From Brevibacterium sp. UCMA 11754 (lineage in GTDB: Bacteria > Actinomycetota > Actinomycetes > Actinomycetales > Brevibacteriaceae): 64,000 nucleotides of DNA. The stretch is taken from assembly GCF_021532275.1 (NCBI RefSeq), contig NZ_JACBOT010000001.1:310001-374000 (forward strand), written 5' to 3'. Below, piece by piece: positions 54,685 to 63,341 of the stretch. Positions within the stretch are counted from its first letter, which is position 1. Every line of letters begins with the position of its first letter. The position numbers and the translations under genes were made by a program. A model generated the notes under the pieces. It saw nothing but the letters and a program-made list of their open reading frames with translations, was not told the origin of the DNA and did no database searches.

Positions 54685-55674
54685 TTACTCGGCCAAAATG
54701 GATCCTCCTATCGAGCGATACAGCGCCAGCGGAACAAGCGAAAACCCCGGGGCCCGAGGCAAGTCGACAAGGCCGCTAGTTTGCTCAAGAAACTGCCCAA
54801 CCAGATCCACGAATCTTGCTCGATTTATGCTCCCATCGTCGTTCGTGACATCGTCAATCTCATCTCCTCCGGCCTGGCGACCAAGTTGTCCGACAACACC
54901 AACAACAGTCCACTCCTGCTCGGCTAGACCGTACCTAGAGATCAGCACCTCTGGTGACGCGTCCAAGAATCTTCGCCCTTCCTCTAGTCGAGCTGAGACA
55001 ATCGGTCCTGTCTGACCGGCTGGCCTCAAATGCAGATGGACCCCTTCTCCGAATACACCACGCGTAACTCGTATCATGCCCGCAAGTTGGGCGCGCGGCA
55101 CATTCATGAGCGGTATCGTTTCACCTGGCGGAAGCAGGTCCTCCGGATACTTTGCTTCAACAGATGATGCTTGCCTCGCAGACCGCTCGGCCTTCTTCTG
55201 CGCCTCAGACTTGGCTTTAGGCGGTACAGGCTTTGGCCGAACATCTTCGGTATGTTCGATACCGAGCTCAGAGATTCCGTGTGCGGCCGTTGCCAGCCCT
55301 ACGATTGCTTCTGACATCTGCGCAGGTTGGAAAATAGTGCCGTGAGAGGTGATTCTAAGTATCTGTCCAGGCGATATTAGATCAACGATTGAATCCCACG
55401 TCTTACTAACCGCAAGACTCTCCGACAGGTCGGTAAGTAGCCCCATGGCTTCTAGGTCAGCCTCTAGACCCTTGAAGAGTGAATCCCCCAAGTTGCGTTC
55501 AATGGCATCTTCCGCCGACGAGCCCGATCCTCCTCGAACCAGCTTCAGGTCGGCTTCCAATCTCTTCTGCCTAGCAGTAACGTTAGTCGCCCTGTCAGGG
55601 ACTCCGTCGTAAAGTTGGCTAGCTAGCCCAGAAACTTTGTCGAGGTCAACGTACAGGTAGTCACGCAGAAACAA
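54685..55674 (-). CDS. DUF6414-like protein of unknown function
   Basis: A 329-residue protein opening MFLRDYLYVDLDKVSGLASQL, which I associate with DUF6414. The middle is charged and possibly coiled-coil (KSEAQKKAERSARQASSVEA), and the C-terminal domain includes GLVDLPRAPGFSLVPLALYR. TTG 55674 is used because GGAG lies 5 bases upstream. Base composition here and up to about 55.9 kb is visibly less GC-rich than the flanks, and the gene separates aacS from a truncated reductase, both pointing to acquisition by transfer. The family is found in varied mobile contexts; a defence role is possible but unproven. Confidence 0.6.
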   Translation of the reverse strand: MFLRDYLYVDLDKVSGLASQLYDGVPDRATNVTARQKRLEADLKLVRGGSGSSAEDAIERNLGDSLFKGLEADLEAMGLLTDLSESLAVSKTWDSIVDLISPGQILRITSHGTIFQPAQMSEAIVGLATAAHGISELGIEHTEDVRPKPVPPKAKSEAQKKAERSARQASSVEAKYPEDLLPPGETIPLMNVPRAQLAGMIRVTRGVFGEGVHLHLRPAGQTGPIVSARLEEGRRFLDASPEVLISRYGLAEQEWTVVGVVGQLGRQAGGDEIDDVTNDDGSINRARFVDLVGQFLEQTSGLVDLPRAPGFSLVPLALYRSIGGSILAE

Positions 55675-55839
55675 TTACACTCCGCTCGTCGTTGGTGTAG
55701 CCATTCTGACCACGGCTGTTTCCGCCACACCATATCCGGAAACACCGGGCAACGTTGGTCCGACTCCCTACGAAATAGATTAGTCGCTCTAGCCCGAGAG
55801 ACACTAACGTAGTGGAACTCAGATCCTGGCATAGGCTCC

Positions 55840-56065
55840 GGAGTGAGGTGACGCGAGCCTCGGCGAACCGATGTCTCCGGATCATGGCCCTTCGTGTGAT
55901 CAATTAGCCCGACGGGTCCGCGCTTAACCCACCCGGTCGTGTACACGCTAGGAGTGACATCCACCTCGGCGGCCTTCGCCTGATCGTCGGCATCGAAGAC
56001 GCGACCTTCGTGATTCGTGATGACCTTCTTGGCCTCGTCGAAGGGCAGGGGTTCACTCACCGTCG
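55840..56065 (-). pseudogene. 3' scrap of a ferredoxin/flavodoxin-NADP+ reductase gene
   Basis: In one minus-strand frame, VSEPLPFDEAKKVITNHEGRV (from about 56065) is followed by VYTTGWVKRGPVGLIDHTKG and DPETS. This is the conserved C-terminal block of FprA-type reductases (TGWIKRGPxGxIGxxK..D..ET). The upstream FAD and NADP domains, about 370 residues, are missing, and after ETS the match ends. It abuts the APC permease stop (overlapping it) on one side and the low-GC DUF6414 region on the other. It is a deletion or insertion scar, not a functional gene. Confidence 0.65.
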
Positions 56066-57723
56066 ATGTGTTCGGCGCTGGCCTCCTTGGTGTTCTCGAC
56101 GTTGGCGACCACATCTGCCGACTTCAGGCGGGTCTTGATGCCGACGGCGAAGACGATAGAGGTGACGATGAGGCATGCCAGCTCGCCCCAGCCGAAGGTG
56201 AGCACACCCAGGGCACCTTCACCGTAGGTGCCGAGGTAGCTGAGCACGGCCAGACCGCCGATCCACAGCAGCATCCACCAGCCCGAGGCGAACTGCAGCG
56301 GCGGGATCTTGTTACGGTCGCTGAAGACGTAGTGCAGACCCAGCACGACGTAGCCCAGCGCCATCGCCAGGAACAGCTTCCAGTTCGTGTCCCACCCGGT
56401 CCAGAGGACGATGAGATTGGCGGCGAGGAACCCGAGGAACGGCAGTGTGTCACCTCCGGGCAGACGGAAGGGACGATCCTGGTCCGGCAGCTGACGGCGC
56501 AGAGCGGCCACCGTCACCGGTCCGCTGCCGAAGGAGATGACGGTGCCGGAGGTGATGAAGCCGACCATCTTGGCCCATGACGGGAACGGGAAGAAGAGGA
56601 AACAGGCGACGATGAACGTCACGAGCAGACCGATCCACGGAATGCCCTGCTTGTTCAGCTTCGTCAGCCCCGAGGGTGCATTGCCCACACGTGCCTGCGA
56701 ATAGGACAGGCGAGGGCTGAGTGCGGTGAAGATCAGGCCGGTGTCGGCCGGGGAGACCACGGCGTCGATGTAGAGGATGATGGCCAACCACATGGCGCCG
56801 AGCATGATCGCGATCTCCGCCCACGGGCCAGCCGAGTTCGAGAACGACAGTCCGCCCCAGCCGTCCTTGAGCAGCTCGGTGGGGATCGCACCGATGAAGG
56901 CGACCTGCAGGAGGATGTAGATGATGGCGGTGATCACGATCGAACCGATGACGGCGAAGGGCACGTTCTTCTGCGGATTCTTCGTCTCACCGGCGAATTC
57001 CACGCCCTGACGGAAGCCGAGGTAGGAGAAGACGATGCCCGCTGCGGGCAGGGAGGCGAAGATCGGGGCGAGGCCGTTGGGAGCGAAGCCGCCGAACTCA
57101 GCCATGTGGAAGTGGCCCGGATTAAACGCGAGGATCGCGAGCCCGACGAACACGAGCACGATGACGGCAAGCTTCCACCACACGAGCACGTTGTTGAACT
57201 GGGCGAAGAACTTCACGCCGAACATGTTGATGACACAGAAGACCGCGACCATCGCGATGCTGACGAGGATTCCCGGGCCGGTGAGGACCAGCACTCCGTC
57301 CTTGGTCTCCATCAGCCATGGCATGTAGCTCGAGGCGTATTGGACGGCTGCCAGCACCTCGATGCCGACGGTGCCCGCCGCCGACAGCCACGTGATCCAC
57401 CCGCTCGTGTAGCTGGCGAACGAGCCGAAGGCGTAGTGCGGGTAGCGCACGACACCGCCGGCGACGGGGAACATGACGCCGAGTTCGGAGTAGTTCAGAG
57501 CCACGAAGATGATGAGGATGGCTCCGATGGCCCAGGACAGGATGGCGGCCGGGCCGGCCATGCTCGCGGCGTCGAAGGCGCCGAAGAGCCAACCGGATCC
57601 GATGATCGAGCCGACTCCGGTGAAGAGCAGACCGGTCTTGCCGATATCGCGTTTGAGGCCCTTGTCATGGACGACGGTCACGCTCGTATGCGGGCCCGAT
57701 GACAGTGGATTTCGTGAGGGCAC
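56053..57723 (-). CDS. APC-superfamily amino acid permease
   Basis: A 556-residue permease with about 12-13 TM segments. The TM1 motif LLFTGVGSIIGSGWLFGA is the conserved substrate- and Na+-binding segment of APC transporters; FSYLGFRQGVEFAGETKNPQKN in the middle is the TM6/loop signature (its glutamate and ETxNPxKN consensus). Start at GTG 57723, behind GGGAGG. It imports an amino acid, amine or related compound; the specific substrate is unclear. The gene downstream (reductase scrap) is broken. Confidence 0.88.
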   Translation of the reverse strand: MPSRNPLSSGPHTSVTVVHDKGLKRDIGKTGLLFTGVGSIIGSGWLFGAFDAASMAGPAAILSWAIGAILIIFVALNYSELGVMFPVAGGVVRYPHYAFGSFASYTSGWITWLSAAGTVGIEVLAAVQYASSYMPWLMETKDGVLVLTGPGILVSIAMVAVFCVINMFGVKFFAQFNNVLVWWKLAVIVLVFVGLAILAFNPGHFHMAEFGGFAPNGLAPIFASLPAAGIVFSYLGFRQGVEFAGETKNPQKNVPFAVIGSIVITAIIYILLQVAFIGAIPTELLKDGWGGLSFSNSAGPWAEIAIMLGAMWLAIILYIDAVVSPADTGLIFTALSPRLSYSQARVGNAPSGLTKLNKQGIPWIGLLVTFIVACFLFFPFPSWAKMVGFITSGTVISFGSGPVTVAALRRQLPDQDRPFRLPGGDTLPFLGFLAANLIVLWTGWDTNWKLFLAMALGYVVLGLHYVFSDRNKIPPLQFASGWWMLLWIGGLAVLSYLGTYGEGALGVLTFGWGELACLIVTSIVFAVGIKTRLKSADVVANVENTKEASAEHIDGE

Positions 57724-57998
57724 CTTTGCCTCCCAAAATAGTGACGACGGCTGAGTTTCGGAGATCAGTCTTCTCCTGCAGTTTCGCCCTGTCAATCACA
57801 TTTGGGCATCATCGACCGAGGTCACCGCACTAACTGTCCATCTGACCGCTTTCTCACCGGCGGGTGCGAATAGTGGAATAATTCGGGTCACTATGTGAAG
57901 TCGCCGTGGCAGGCCCGTGGGTCGCTTCGAACCTGCGGGGCACGCTTGGCTGACGTTCCATGCCACCTCGGCGAGGGTGGCGGAGGTGATTCCGACCC

Positions 57999-58352
57999 CT
58001 AGGAATTCCCCTCGATGCTCGTGTCCCGGGTCTCCTTAGCGAAGAAGACGAGAACGGCGATGATGACGGCGACACTGCCGGCGATGACGGACATCGGCAG
58101 GGAGAAATAGCCGCCCAGGTGTTCTGCCCAGCTGGCTTGCAGGGTCGAATTCGGCGAGGCGATGACGTTGCCCATCTGGTAGACGAAGCCTGTCAGCATC
58201 GCTCTGGCGTCCAGGGGCATGAGCTCATTGAGGTAGGCAGGGATCACGCCCCAGGCGCCTTGGACCATGAACTGGACGAGGAACGCGCCGATGCCGAGCA
58301 TCACAGCAGTTTCGCTGTATGCCCGCAGGGGAATCGCGGGGAGGACACATGA
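57999..58352 (-). pseudogene. C-terminal scrap of an MFS transporter gene
   Basis: An open frame of 117 codons reads IPLRAYSETAVMLGIGAFLVQ, then GAWGVIPAYLNELMP and TGFVYQMGNVIA, the last four TM segments of a sialate/SHS-like MFS carrier. The start codon available (about 58304) would give only a 101-residue piece, and a stop closes the frame upstream at 58353. The other eight TM segments are missing. It is therefore a gene remnant. The flanking 57724-57998 shows nothing recognisable. Confidence 0.75.
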
Positions 58353-58422
58353 TCACAACAGGGGTATTGGCTTGGCTAACAGCCCGTCTCACGGGACAGC
58401 GCGGTTCACAAAGTAACTCAGC

Positions 58423-58767
58423 TCAGACTCCGGCCGAGGCGGCACCTACGCACAGTACGAGTCCGATGATCGCGACGAGGGCCATGGCGATCATCGACCC
58501 GGCCATCGCCCACAGGCGGATCCTGCCCGGCCGAATGGCGAAGCGGGAGATCAGCAGGACGAGGTAGAGCGCACCTGCCACGATGATCGTGGTGATCGCA
58601 TACCCGATCGCCGGGCCTCCGGAAAAGATGACTGCCGCCAGTACGCCCGCGATGACGACGAGGAACAGCCCGCCTGCTACGATCCAGATCGTGCCGGTCG
58701 AGCTGCGAAGCGCAGGCTGGTCGCTGATTCGTCTCGGGTCGATCGGCTCACGTGACCTCTCATCCAT
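58423..58767 (-). CDS. Small integral membrane protein, unknown function
   Basis: A 114-residue protein. A charged N-terminus (MDERSREPIDPRRISDQPA) precedes three TM segments (IWIVAGGLFLVVIAGVLAAV, YAITTIIVAGALYLVLLI, and WAMAGSMIAMALVAIIGLVL). Start at ATG 58767; a longer reading has an atypical N-terminus. No family is recognised, although such three-helix proteins are common in actinobacteria. No operon link is evident: the neighbour downstream is an MFS scrap. Confidence 0.6.
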   Translation of the reverse strand: MDERSREPIDPRRISDQPALRSSTGTIWIVAGGLFLVVIAGVLAAVIFSGGPAIGYAITTIIVAGALYLVLLISRFAIRPGRIRLWAMAGSMIAMALVAIIGLVLCVGAASAGV

Positions 58768-58902
58768 GCGCCCGAATCTAGTGACCACACACTTGCACGG
58801 CCATAGCCCGACGAGCCTCGCACACCACCTCCGCAGATTGCCCAAAGGGAAACGCAGCAGTCTCAGCGTCGATCAGGCAGAAGAAGACTCTCGGTCTCGC
58901 TA

Positions 58903-59721
58903 CTACTTCTCTGACTTGTTGAAGTCCTGGTATTCCTTGATGATGTCGGCAGCCGGACCATCGGCGCGCAGTACGCCTTTCTCGATCCACAGCACGCGGT
59001 TGCAGGTGTCCTTGATCGAGCGCATCGAGTGCGAGACGAGGAAGACCGTACCGGCATTCTCGCGGATCGAACGGATCCGTCCCTCTGAACGGTCGCGGAA
59101 CTTCTTGTCACCGACGTTGAGCGCCTCGTCGACGATGAGAATCTCGTGTTGGACCGAGGTCGCAATGGCGAATTTCAGGCGCTGGGACATACCTGAGGAA
59201 TAGGTGCGCATCGGCAGGTTGATGAAGTCCTCGAGTCCGGTGAACTCGACGATGTCGTCGAACTTCTCTTCCACCTCGGCGCGGGTCAGCCCCAGTGCCA
59301 GCGAACCGAGCATGATGTTTCGGGCACCGGAGAGATCCGGAATCAGTGCTGCACCGACGCCGAGGAGGTTAGGCCGCGAGCTCGCGTAGATCGTGCCTTC
59401 AGACGTCGGGGTCAGCCCGGTGATTGACCGCATGAGAGTGGACTTGCCGGAGCCGTTGCTGCCGATGACACCGATGGATTCGTTCTTGTGCGCGACGAAG
59501 CTGACTCCCTTGAGCGCGTGGACCTCCTGGAGGCCGCGCTGACGATCGAGCAGGCCTCCCCCACCACCGAGCTTGAGCTTCTTGCCCGTGGCCAGGGTCT
59601 TATAACGGACGTGGACCTCATCGCAGATGACAACCGGAGGATTGTTCTTCGTGACCTCCGGGAGACCGCCGGTGTCGTGCGATTCCTGCTCAGTCTCACT
59701 CTGCTCACTCATCGCGACCAT
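58903..59721 (-). CDS. ABC transporter ATPase, TagH-like (second exporter)
   Basis: A 272-residue ATPase of the teichoic acid/O-antigen export type. Walker A GSNGSGKST, signature TYSSGMSQRLKFA, Walker B ILIVDEALNVGD and switch His in FLVSHS are all intact. It has a short N-terminal extension and no long C-terminal domain, unlike the first TagH. Start at ATG 59721 behind GAGGAAAGG, overlapping the permease gene by 17 bp; ATG 59712 is an alternative. It pairs with the permease upstream, 8 kb from the main polymer locus. Confidence 0.9.
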   Translation of the reverse strand: MVAMSEQSETEQESHDTGGLPEVTKNNPPVVICDEVHVRYKTLATGKKLKLGGGGGLLDRQRGLQEVHALKGVSFVAHKNESIGVIGSNGSGKSTLMRSITGLTPTSEGTIYASSRPNLLGVGAALIPDLSGARNIMLGSLALGLTRAEVEEKFDDIVEFTGLEDFINLPMRTYSSGMSQRLKFAIATSVQHEILIVDEALNVGDKKFRDRSEGRIRSIRENAGTVFLVSHSMRSIKDTCNRVLWIEKGVLRADGPAADIIKEYQDFNKSEK

Positions 59722-60568
59722 ACCTTTCCTCGGCCTGCCAGAAGAAGACGAAGCCGATGATGAAGATGCCGAAAGCCCAGATTGCGAGGTGCCAGAAGTA
59801 GTCGTAGGGAACATCGCGGCCCACCATGAGGATGCCGCGGGCAATCGCGAGCACGTTGTTCAGCGGCTGCCAGTCCGCAAACACCTGCCAAGCGGGGTCG
59901 GGGTTGATTTTCGCCACCATGACCTTGAGGTCGAAGAAGACACCGGAGGTGTAGAAGATCATGCGGGAGATGAAGGGGATGACTTGGCTGAGGTCTCTGA
60001 AGTGGACGGTGACCCGGGCGAAGATGAAGGCTACACCCTGGTTGAAGATCCAGAACAGAATGACCAGGGGGATGAAGAGGAACCAGTCCCAGGCAGGTCG
60101 GGCGCCCCACATCATCGCCAGGAGCATCATGAAGATCAGCGTGGGAATGAAGTTGAGGAGGTTCTGAAACACCTTGGAAATGGGCAGGACAATGCGCGGG
60201 AACGGCAGGGACTGCACAAGGGATGCGTTCGAAATGATCGACTTCGCACCGCCGTTCATCGAGGTGTTGAAGAACTCGAGAACGAAGACGCCGATGACGA
60301 CGAACGGAGCAAAGTCGTGTGGTCGAGCGGTGGCGCCGTCCATGATGTAGCCGAAGACCGTGCCGTAGATCAGAGCCGAGAATGCCGGCCGCAGCAGCAC
60401 CCAGAGCATGCCGAGACGGTTGCGCTCGTTCTCGCTCTGCATCCGGTACTTGGCCAGAGTGTAAGTGAAATCGCTGCGAGTGATCAGCTGCTTGATGTAC
60501 TGAGGCAGGGACGGCCGCCCGCCGACTCTTTCGAGCCCATGCTCCTCAGCTAGCTTAGCCATATCCAT
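59705..60568 (-). CDS. ABC-2 type permease, TagG-like (second exporter)
   Basis: A 287-residue, six-TM permease of the polysaccharide/teichoic acid export family: YRMQSENERNRLGMLWVLLRP before TM1, LPFPRIVLPISKVFQNLLNF in the middle, and FFWQAEERYGRDE at the C-terminus. Start at ATG 60568 (MDMAKLAEEHG) or ATG 60562; the ribosome site is weak in both cases. It is only loosely similar to the first TagG, so it probably handles a different polymer. Confidence 0.9.
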   Translation of the reverse strand: MDMAKLAEEHGLERVGGRPSLPQYIKQLITRSDFTYTLAKYRMQSENERNRLGMLWVLLRPAFSALIYGTVFGYIMDGATARPHDFAPFVVIGVFVLEFFNTSMNGGAKSIISNASLVQSLPFPRIVLPISKVFQNLLNFIPTLIFMMLLAMMWGARPAWDWFLFIPLVILFWIFNQGVAFIFARVTVHFRDLSQVIPFISRMIFYTSGVFFDLKVMVAKINPDPAWQVFADWQPLNNVLAIARGILMVGRDVPYDYFWHLAIWAFGIFIIGFVFFWQAEERYGRDE

Positions 60569-60638
60569 GTACAGAAGTTTCTCTCGTCGGCGACTGGGGG
60601 CGAACACAGGAAGTCTACGTGATGAGGGTAGCCGATTC

Positions 60639-61871
60639 TCACAGTCGGCTATGAGCCTTGAAGTCGAAATCAGGGTCTTCGATCTGGGCTCGAGTCGGAA
60701 TGTTACTACCGGCCAGTACTCGGCGGGCGGCTGCCTGCATGGGCGGCCAGTTGAGTGTCTCGACGCCGACGAGCCGTGCATCTGGGCCAGATCCATCGAA
60801 GTGGAAGACCTGGAATTTCTTGCCGCTCGGATCGTGTCTGATAACCGTATCGGTGGCATCGGTGCTGGTCAGGCCCGCGGTGAAGACCTTTTCTGGGCCC
60901 TGGAAGCTCCAGTGCCACGGGATATCAGACCAGGGTTCACAGGTGTCACCATCGTCGGTACTCAGCAGTTCGGCGAGGTATTTGCCGTGACTTTCGGCCA
61001 CCGGTTCGCAGGCCCAAGGATGGTCAAGGGCGAAGGTGCCGTCGGTGATCTGCGCACAATCACCTGCCGCCCAGACGCCTGGGTGAGATGTTGCCAATTT
61101 CTCATTCACCTCCCACGCCTCGGCGGGTCGGAGGCCATCGATGGGAATGAGTGTCGGACGAGCCCCGACACTGGTGACGAACAGGTTGTGAATGTCTGCC
61201 GGGATCTCGTCCGGGCTGCTGGTGTGGGCAATGAACTTCACGCCGGCTTCTTTGTGCTTCTCAAACAGCGCCTTGCGCACTGGGGCAGATAGTTGTTTTC
61301 GCAGGGGTTCGTCCCCGCGCAGATAGACGGTGGCCTCATGTCCGGCGGCGACCGCCGAGGTCGCCACTTCCATTCCCAGGTATCCGGAGCCGAGGACGCC
61401 GACGTTGAGCGGGGTACCGGATTCGGCGACGAACTCACGGATCCATTCGGACTCGGCCAGGTTGTACACGGGTAGGGCATCCGGGTAGCCGGGGATCTCC
61501 GGCCGGTTCGCTTCCATGCCCGTGGCGAGGATGCAGTGGGTGAAGTCCAGAGTCTCCCCCGACGCCAAGTGGACGGTGCCGGCTACTGGGGTACCGCCGG
61601 TGGGACCGGCCTGCTGGGACTGATCGGTCGCCTCGGCGAGGGTGATCTCTGTGGCCTTGTCACGAACGAAGGTGACGAGCTCACCGGCCTCCAGGTGGAA
61701 GGGCAGGTGATACCGGGAGTCGTCGAAGAGGTGCTTCGACAGCGGTGGCCGTTCGCTGGTCTCCCCCGCGGCCGGGTCGACGAGCGTGACCGCCTGACCG
61801 CGTTCGCTGAGCTCCCGGGCGGCGGTGATTCCGGCCAGCCCTGCACCGATGATGACGATCCTCTTTGCCAT
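60639..61871 (-). CDS. FAD/NAD(P)-dependent oxidoreductase (ferredoxin reductase-like)
   Basis: A 410-residue flavoprotein. The FAD motif IVIIGAGLAGITAARELSERG and substrate loop ERPPLSKHL are typical of the rubredoxin/ferredoxin reductases of oxygenase systems. The NAD motif GVLGSGYLGMEVATSAVAAG follows, and WAAGDCAQI closes the FAD site. The C-terminal reductase dimer domain follows. No ferredoxin or oxygenase gene is adjacent, so its electron acceptor is unknown. Confidence 0.88.
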   Translation of the reverse strand: MAKRIVIIGAGLAGITAARELSERGQAVTLVDPAAGETSERPPLSKHLFDDSRYHLPFHLEAGELVTFVRDKATEITLAEATDQSQQAGPTGGTPVAGTVHLASGETLDFTHCILATGMEANRPEIPGYPDALPVYNLAESEWIREFVAESGTPLNVGVLGSGYLGMEVATSAVAAGHEATVYLRGDEPLRKQLSAPVRKALFEKHKEAGVKFIAHTSSPDEIPADIHNLFVTSVGARPTLIPIDGLRPAEAWEVNEKLATSHPGVWAAGDCAQITDGTFALDHPWACEPVAESHGKYLAELLSTDDGDTCEPWSDIPWHWSFQGPEKVFTAGLTSTDATDTVIRHDPSGKKFQVFHFDGSGPDARLVGVETLNWPPMQAAARRVLAGSNIPTRAQIEDPDFDFKAHSRL

Positions 61872-61944
61872 GTCTCCATGCTAGTCCGCAAGCAGCGAAG
61901 TGTGGTGTGAGATGGGACGCTGCGGTGTTCTATGCGGCCTGGGC

Positions 61945-62739
61945 TCAGAGTTCTGTGGTGCTGCTGCCTCCCCCGGTGCGCTGTCCCGTGACCTTGGACT
62001 TGACGATCTGGGCCAAGCCAGCGACCTTGCCGCCCTTGAGACCCCAGTGCTGTGCGGATTCTCCGGTGACCTTGATGAGCCCGAGGTCCGGGTCATTGAG
62101 TCCGCCTTCGAACCAGGTGGCAGCTTCCTTGTTCCAGAGCTTTGCGAGCTTGGCTTGATCATCGACGAAGTCGACCCGACCGGCCACCGAGAGCCAGTTT
62201 CCCGCCTCGGAGACGGCGATATTGACCTGCGGATTCTGCAGCAGTGCCGTTGCTTGGTCGCCCTGCAGACCGATGAAGAACCACACGTCACCGTCGTCGG
62301 TGACCTCTTGGGGCACCATTGGGTGGGCGAGCAGCTTGCCGTCGTCGAGAGCGGTCGTGAGCATCACATAGCCGCTGTCGCGGAGGATCTTCACGACGTC
62401 CTTCTGTTCAAGGGAACCAGTGTCAGCCCCTGCACCCGCTTCATGCGCCGTATTGCCCGTTGCTGCCCGGCTCGCGTCGGTGTCTTTCTCAGCAGCCTTC
62501 ACGGCGCTCTCATCGACGGCCGTATGTGAGCCGTCGGGGTTGCGGTGGAGGGTCACACCGATGTCAGCGGCCATGTCTTGGGCACGGTCTTCGACGTTCT
62601 CTTCGGTGTAGCCGACCTGCGTCTGCGAGTCGACTTCGGAGGTGCCGCCCAGTGGCTCAGTCGCCTCGTCGAGCTTCGCCGCGGCATCACGTGCCTTCGT
62701 CTCGCCGGTGGATTCGTTGCTTATGTCTCTGCTGCTCAT
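61945..62739 (-). CDS. Pyridoxamine 5'-phosphate oxidase-fold protein with long disordered N-terminus
   Basis: A 264-residue protein. The first ~110 residues are polar, Ala/Glu/Asp/Thr-rich and probably disordered. The remaining 150 form a split-barrel flavin-binding domain of the general stress 26 type (VVKILRDSGYVMLTTAL, VWFFIGLQGDQATALLQNPQV, SVAGRVDFVDDQAKLAKLWN). Start at ATG 62739, with AAGGGA 6 bases upstream. Such proteins bind FMN, FAD or F420 and are often stress-induced. The N-terminal extension is unusual for the fold. Confidence 0.82.
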   Translation of the reverse strand: MSSRDISNESTGETKARDAAAKLDEATEPLGGTSEVDSQTQVGYTEENVEDRAQDMAADIGVTLHRNPDGSHTAVDESAVKAAEKDTDASRAATGNTAHEAGAGADTGSLEQKDVVKILRDSGYVMLTTALDDGKLLAHPMVPQEVTDDGDVWFFIGLQGDQATALLQNPQVNIAVSEAGNWLSVAGRVDFVDDQAKLAKLWNKEAATWFEGGLNDPDLGLIKVTGESAQHWGLKGGKVAGLAQIVKSKVTGQRTGGGSSTTEL

Positions 62740-62966
62740 CAACATTCCCTTCACAGACGATTCTTGCCCCAAGTCTCACATGAGGACGCCGACAACTGAA
62801 GAGGGCGTCGAGAAGTTTCCAGGTTTGTCAGGCAACCATCAGACACTGATTCACTCTAGGTCAGATACGTGGCCACGCGGTGTCAATCGGACTAGCTGCT
62901 GTGTTCGATGAGGCTGTCGACCGTCGCGGGATGCACTGCGATTGTGCTCATGCCTAGACTGTGGTC

Positions 62967-63293
62967 ATGGATGAAGAATCAGTCTCCGTGACAGAGATCC
63001 CCGAGGGCGCCGCCATCATCGACGTTCGCGAGGACGACGAATGGGAGGCCGGGCACATCGAGGGCGCACTGCACGTGCCGTTGGGTGAGCTGCCGACCCG
63101 ACTCGACGATCTCCCCCTCGACGATGTCATGTACGTCATCTGCCGCACCGGTGGCCGTTCCCACCGCGCAGTCGCGTGGCTGACGAACAACGGCTTCGAC
63201 GCCTATAACGTCGCCGGTGGCATGGGTTCCTGGAACCTCGACCACGGCAAGCCGATCGTGTCGGAGAACGGCGAGGAGCCGTGGGTGAAGTGA
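62967..63293 (+). CDS. Rhodanese-like sulfurtransferase, single domain
   Basis: A 108-residue rhodanese. IIDVREDDEWEAGHIEGALHV is the N-terminal signature, and the active loop CRTGGRS contains the catalytic Cys. Start at ATG 62967. TAGACT (62954-62959) lies 7 bases before the ATG and there is no ribosome site, so the mRNA may be leaderless; a GTG 6 bases upstream is an alternative. It is divergent from the stress protein gene. Confidence 0.9.
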   Translation: MDEESVSVTEIPEGAAIIDVREDDEWEAGHIEGALHVPLGELPTRLDDLPLDDVMYVICRTGGRSHRAVAWLTNNGFDAYNVAGGMGSWNLDHGKPIVSENGEEPWVK

Positions 63294-63341
63294 GTCCGCT
63301 CAGAATTTGGTGACAACTGCGACGAATGTGCTGTCGAGATT

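Noticed and set aside
55623..55903. Minus-strand frames immediately upstream of the DUF6414-like gene as an additional small gene
   Set aside because: No ribosome site, no recognisable motifs beyond the reductase scrap, and the frames disagree on any conserved segment.
57890..57960. Possible tRNA T-arm-like GTTCGAA on the minus strand
   Set aside because: Flanking bases do not form a T-stem, and no acceptor or anticodon stem is present.
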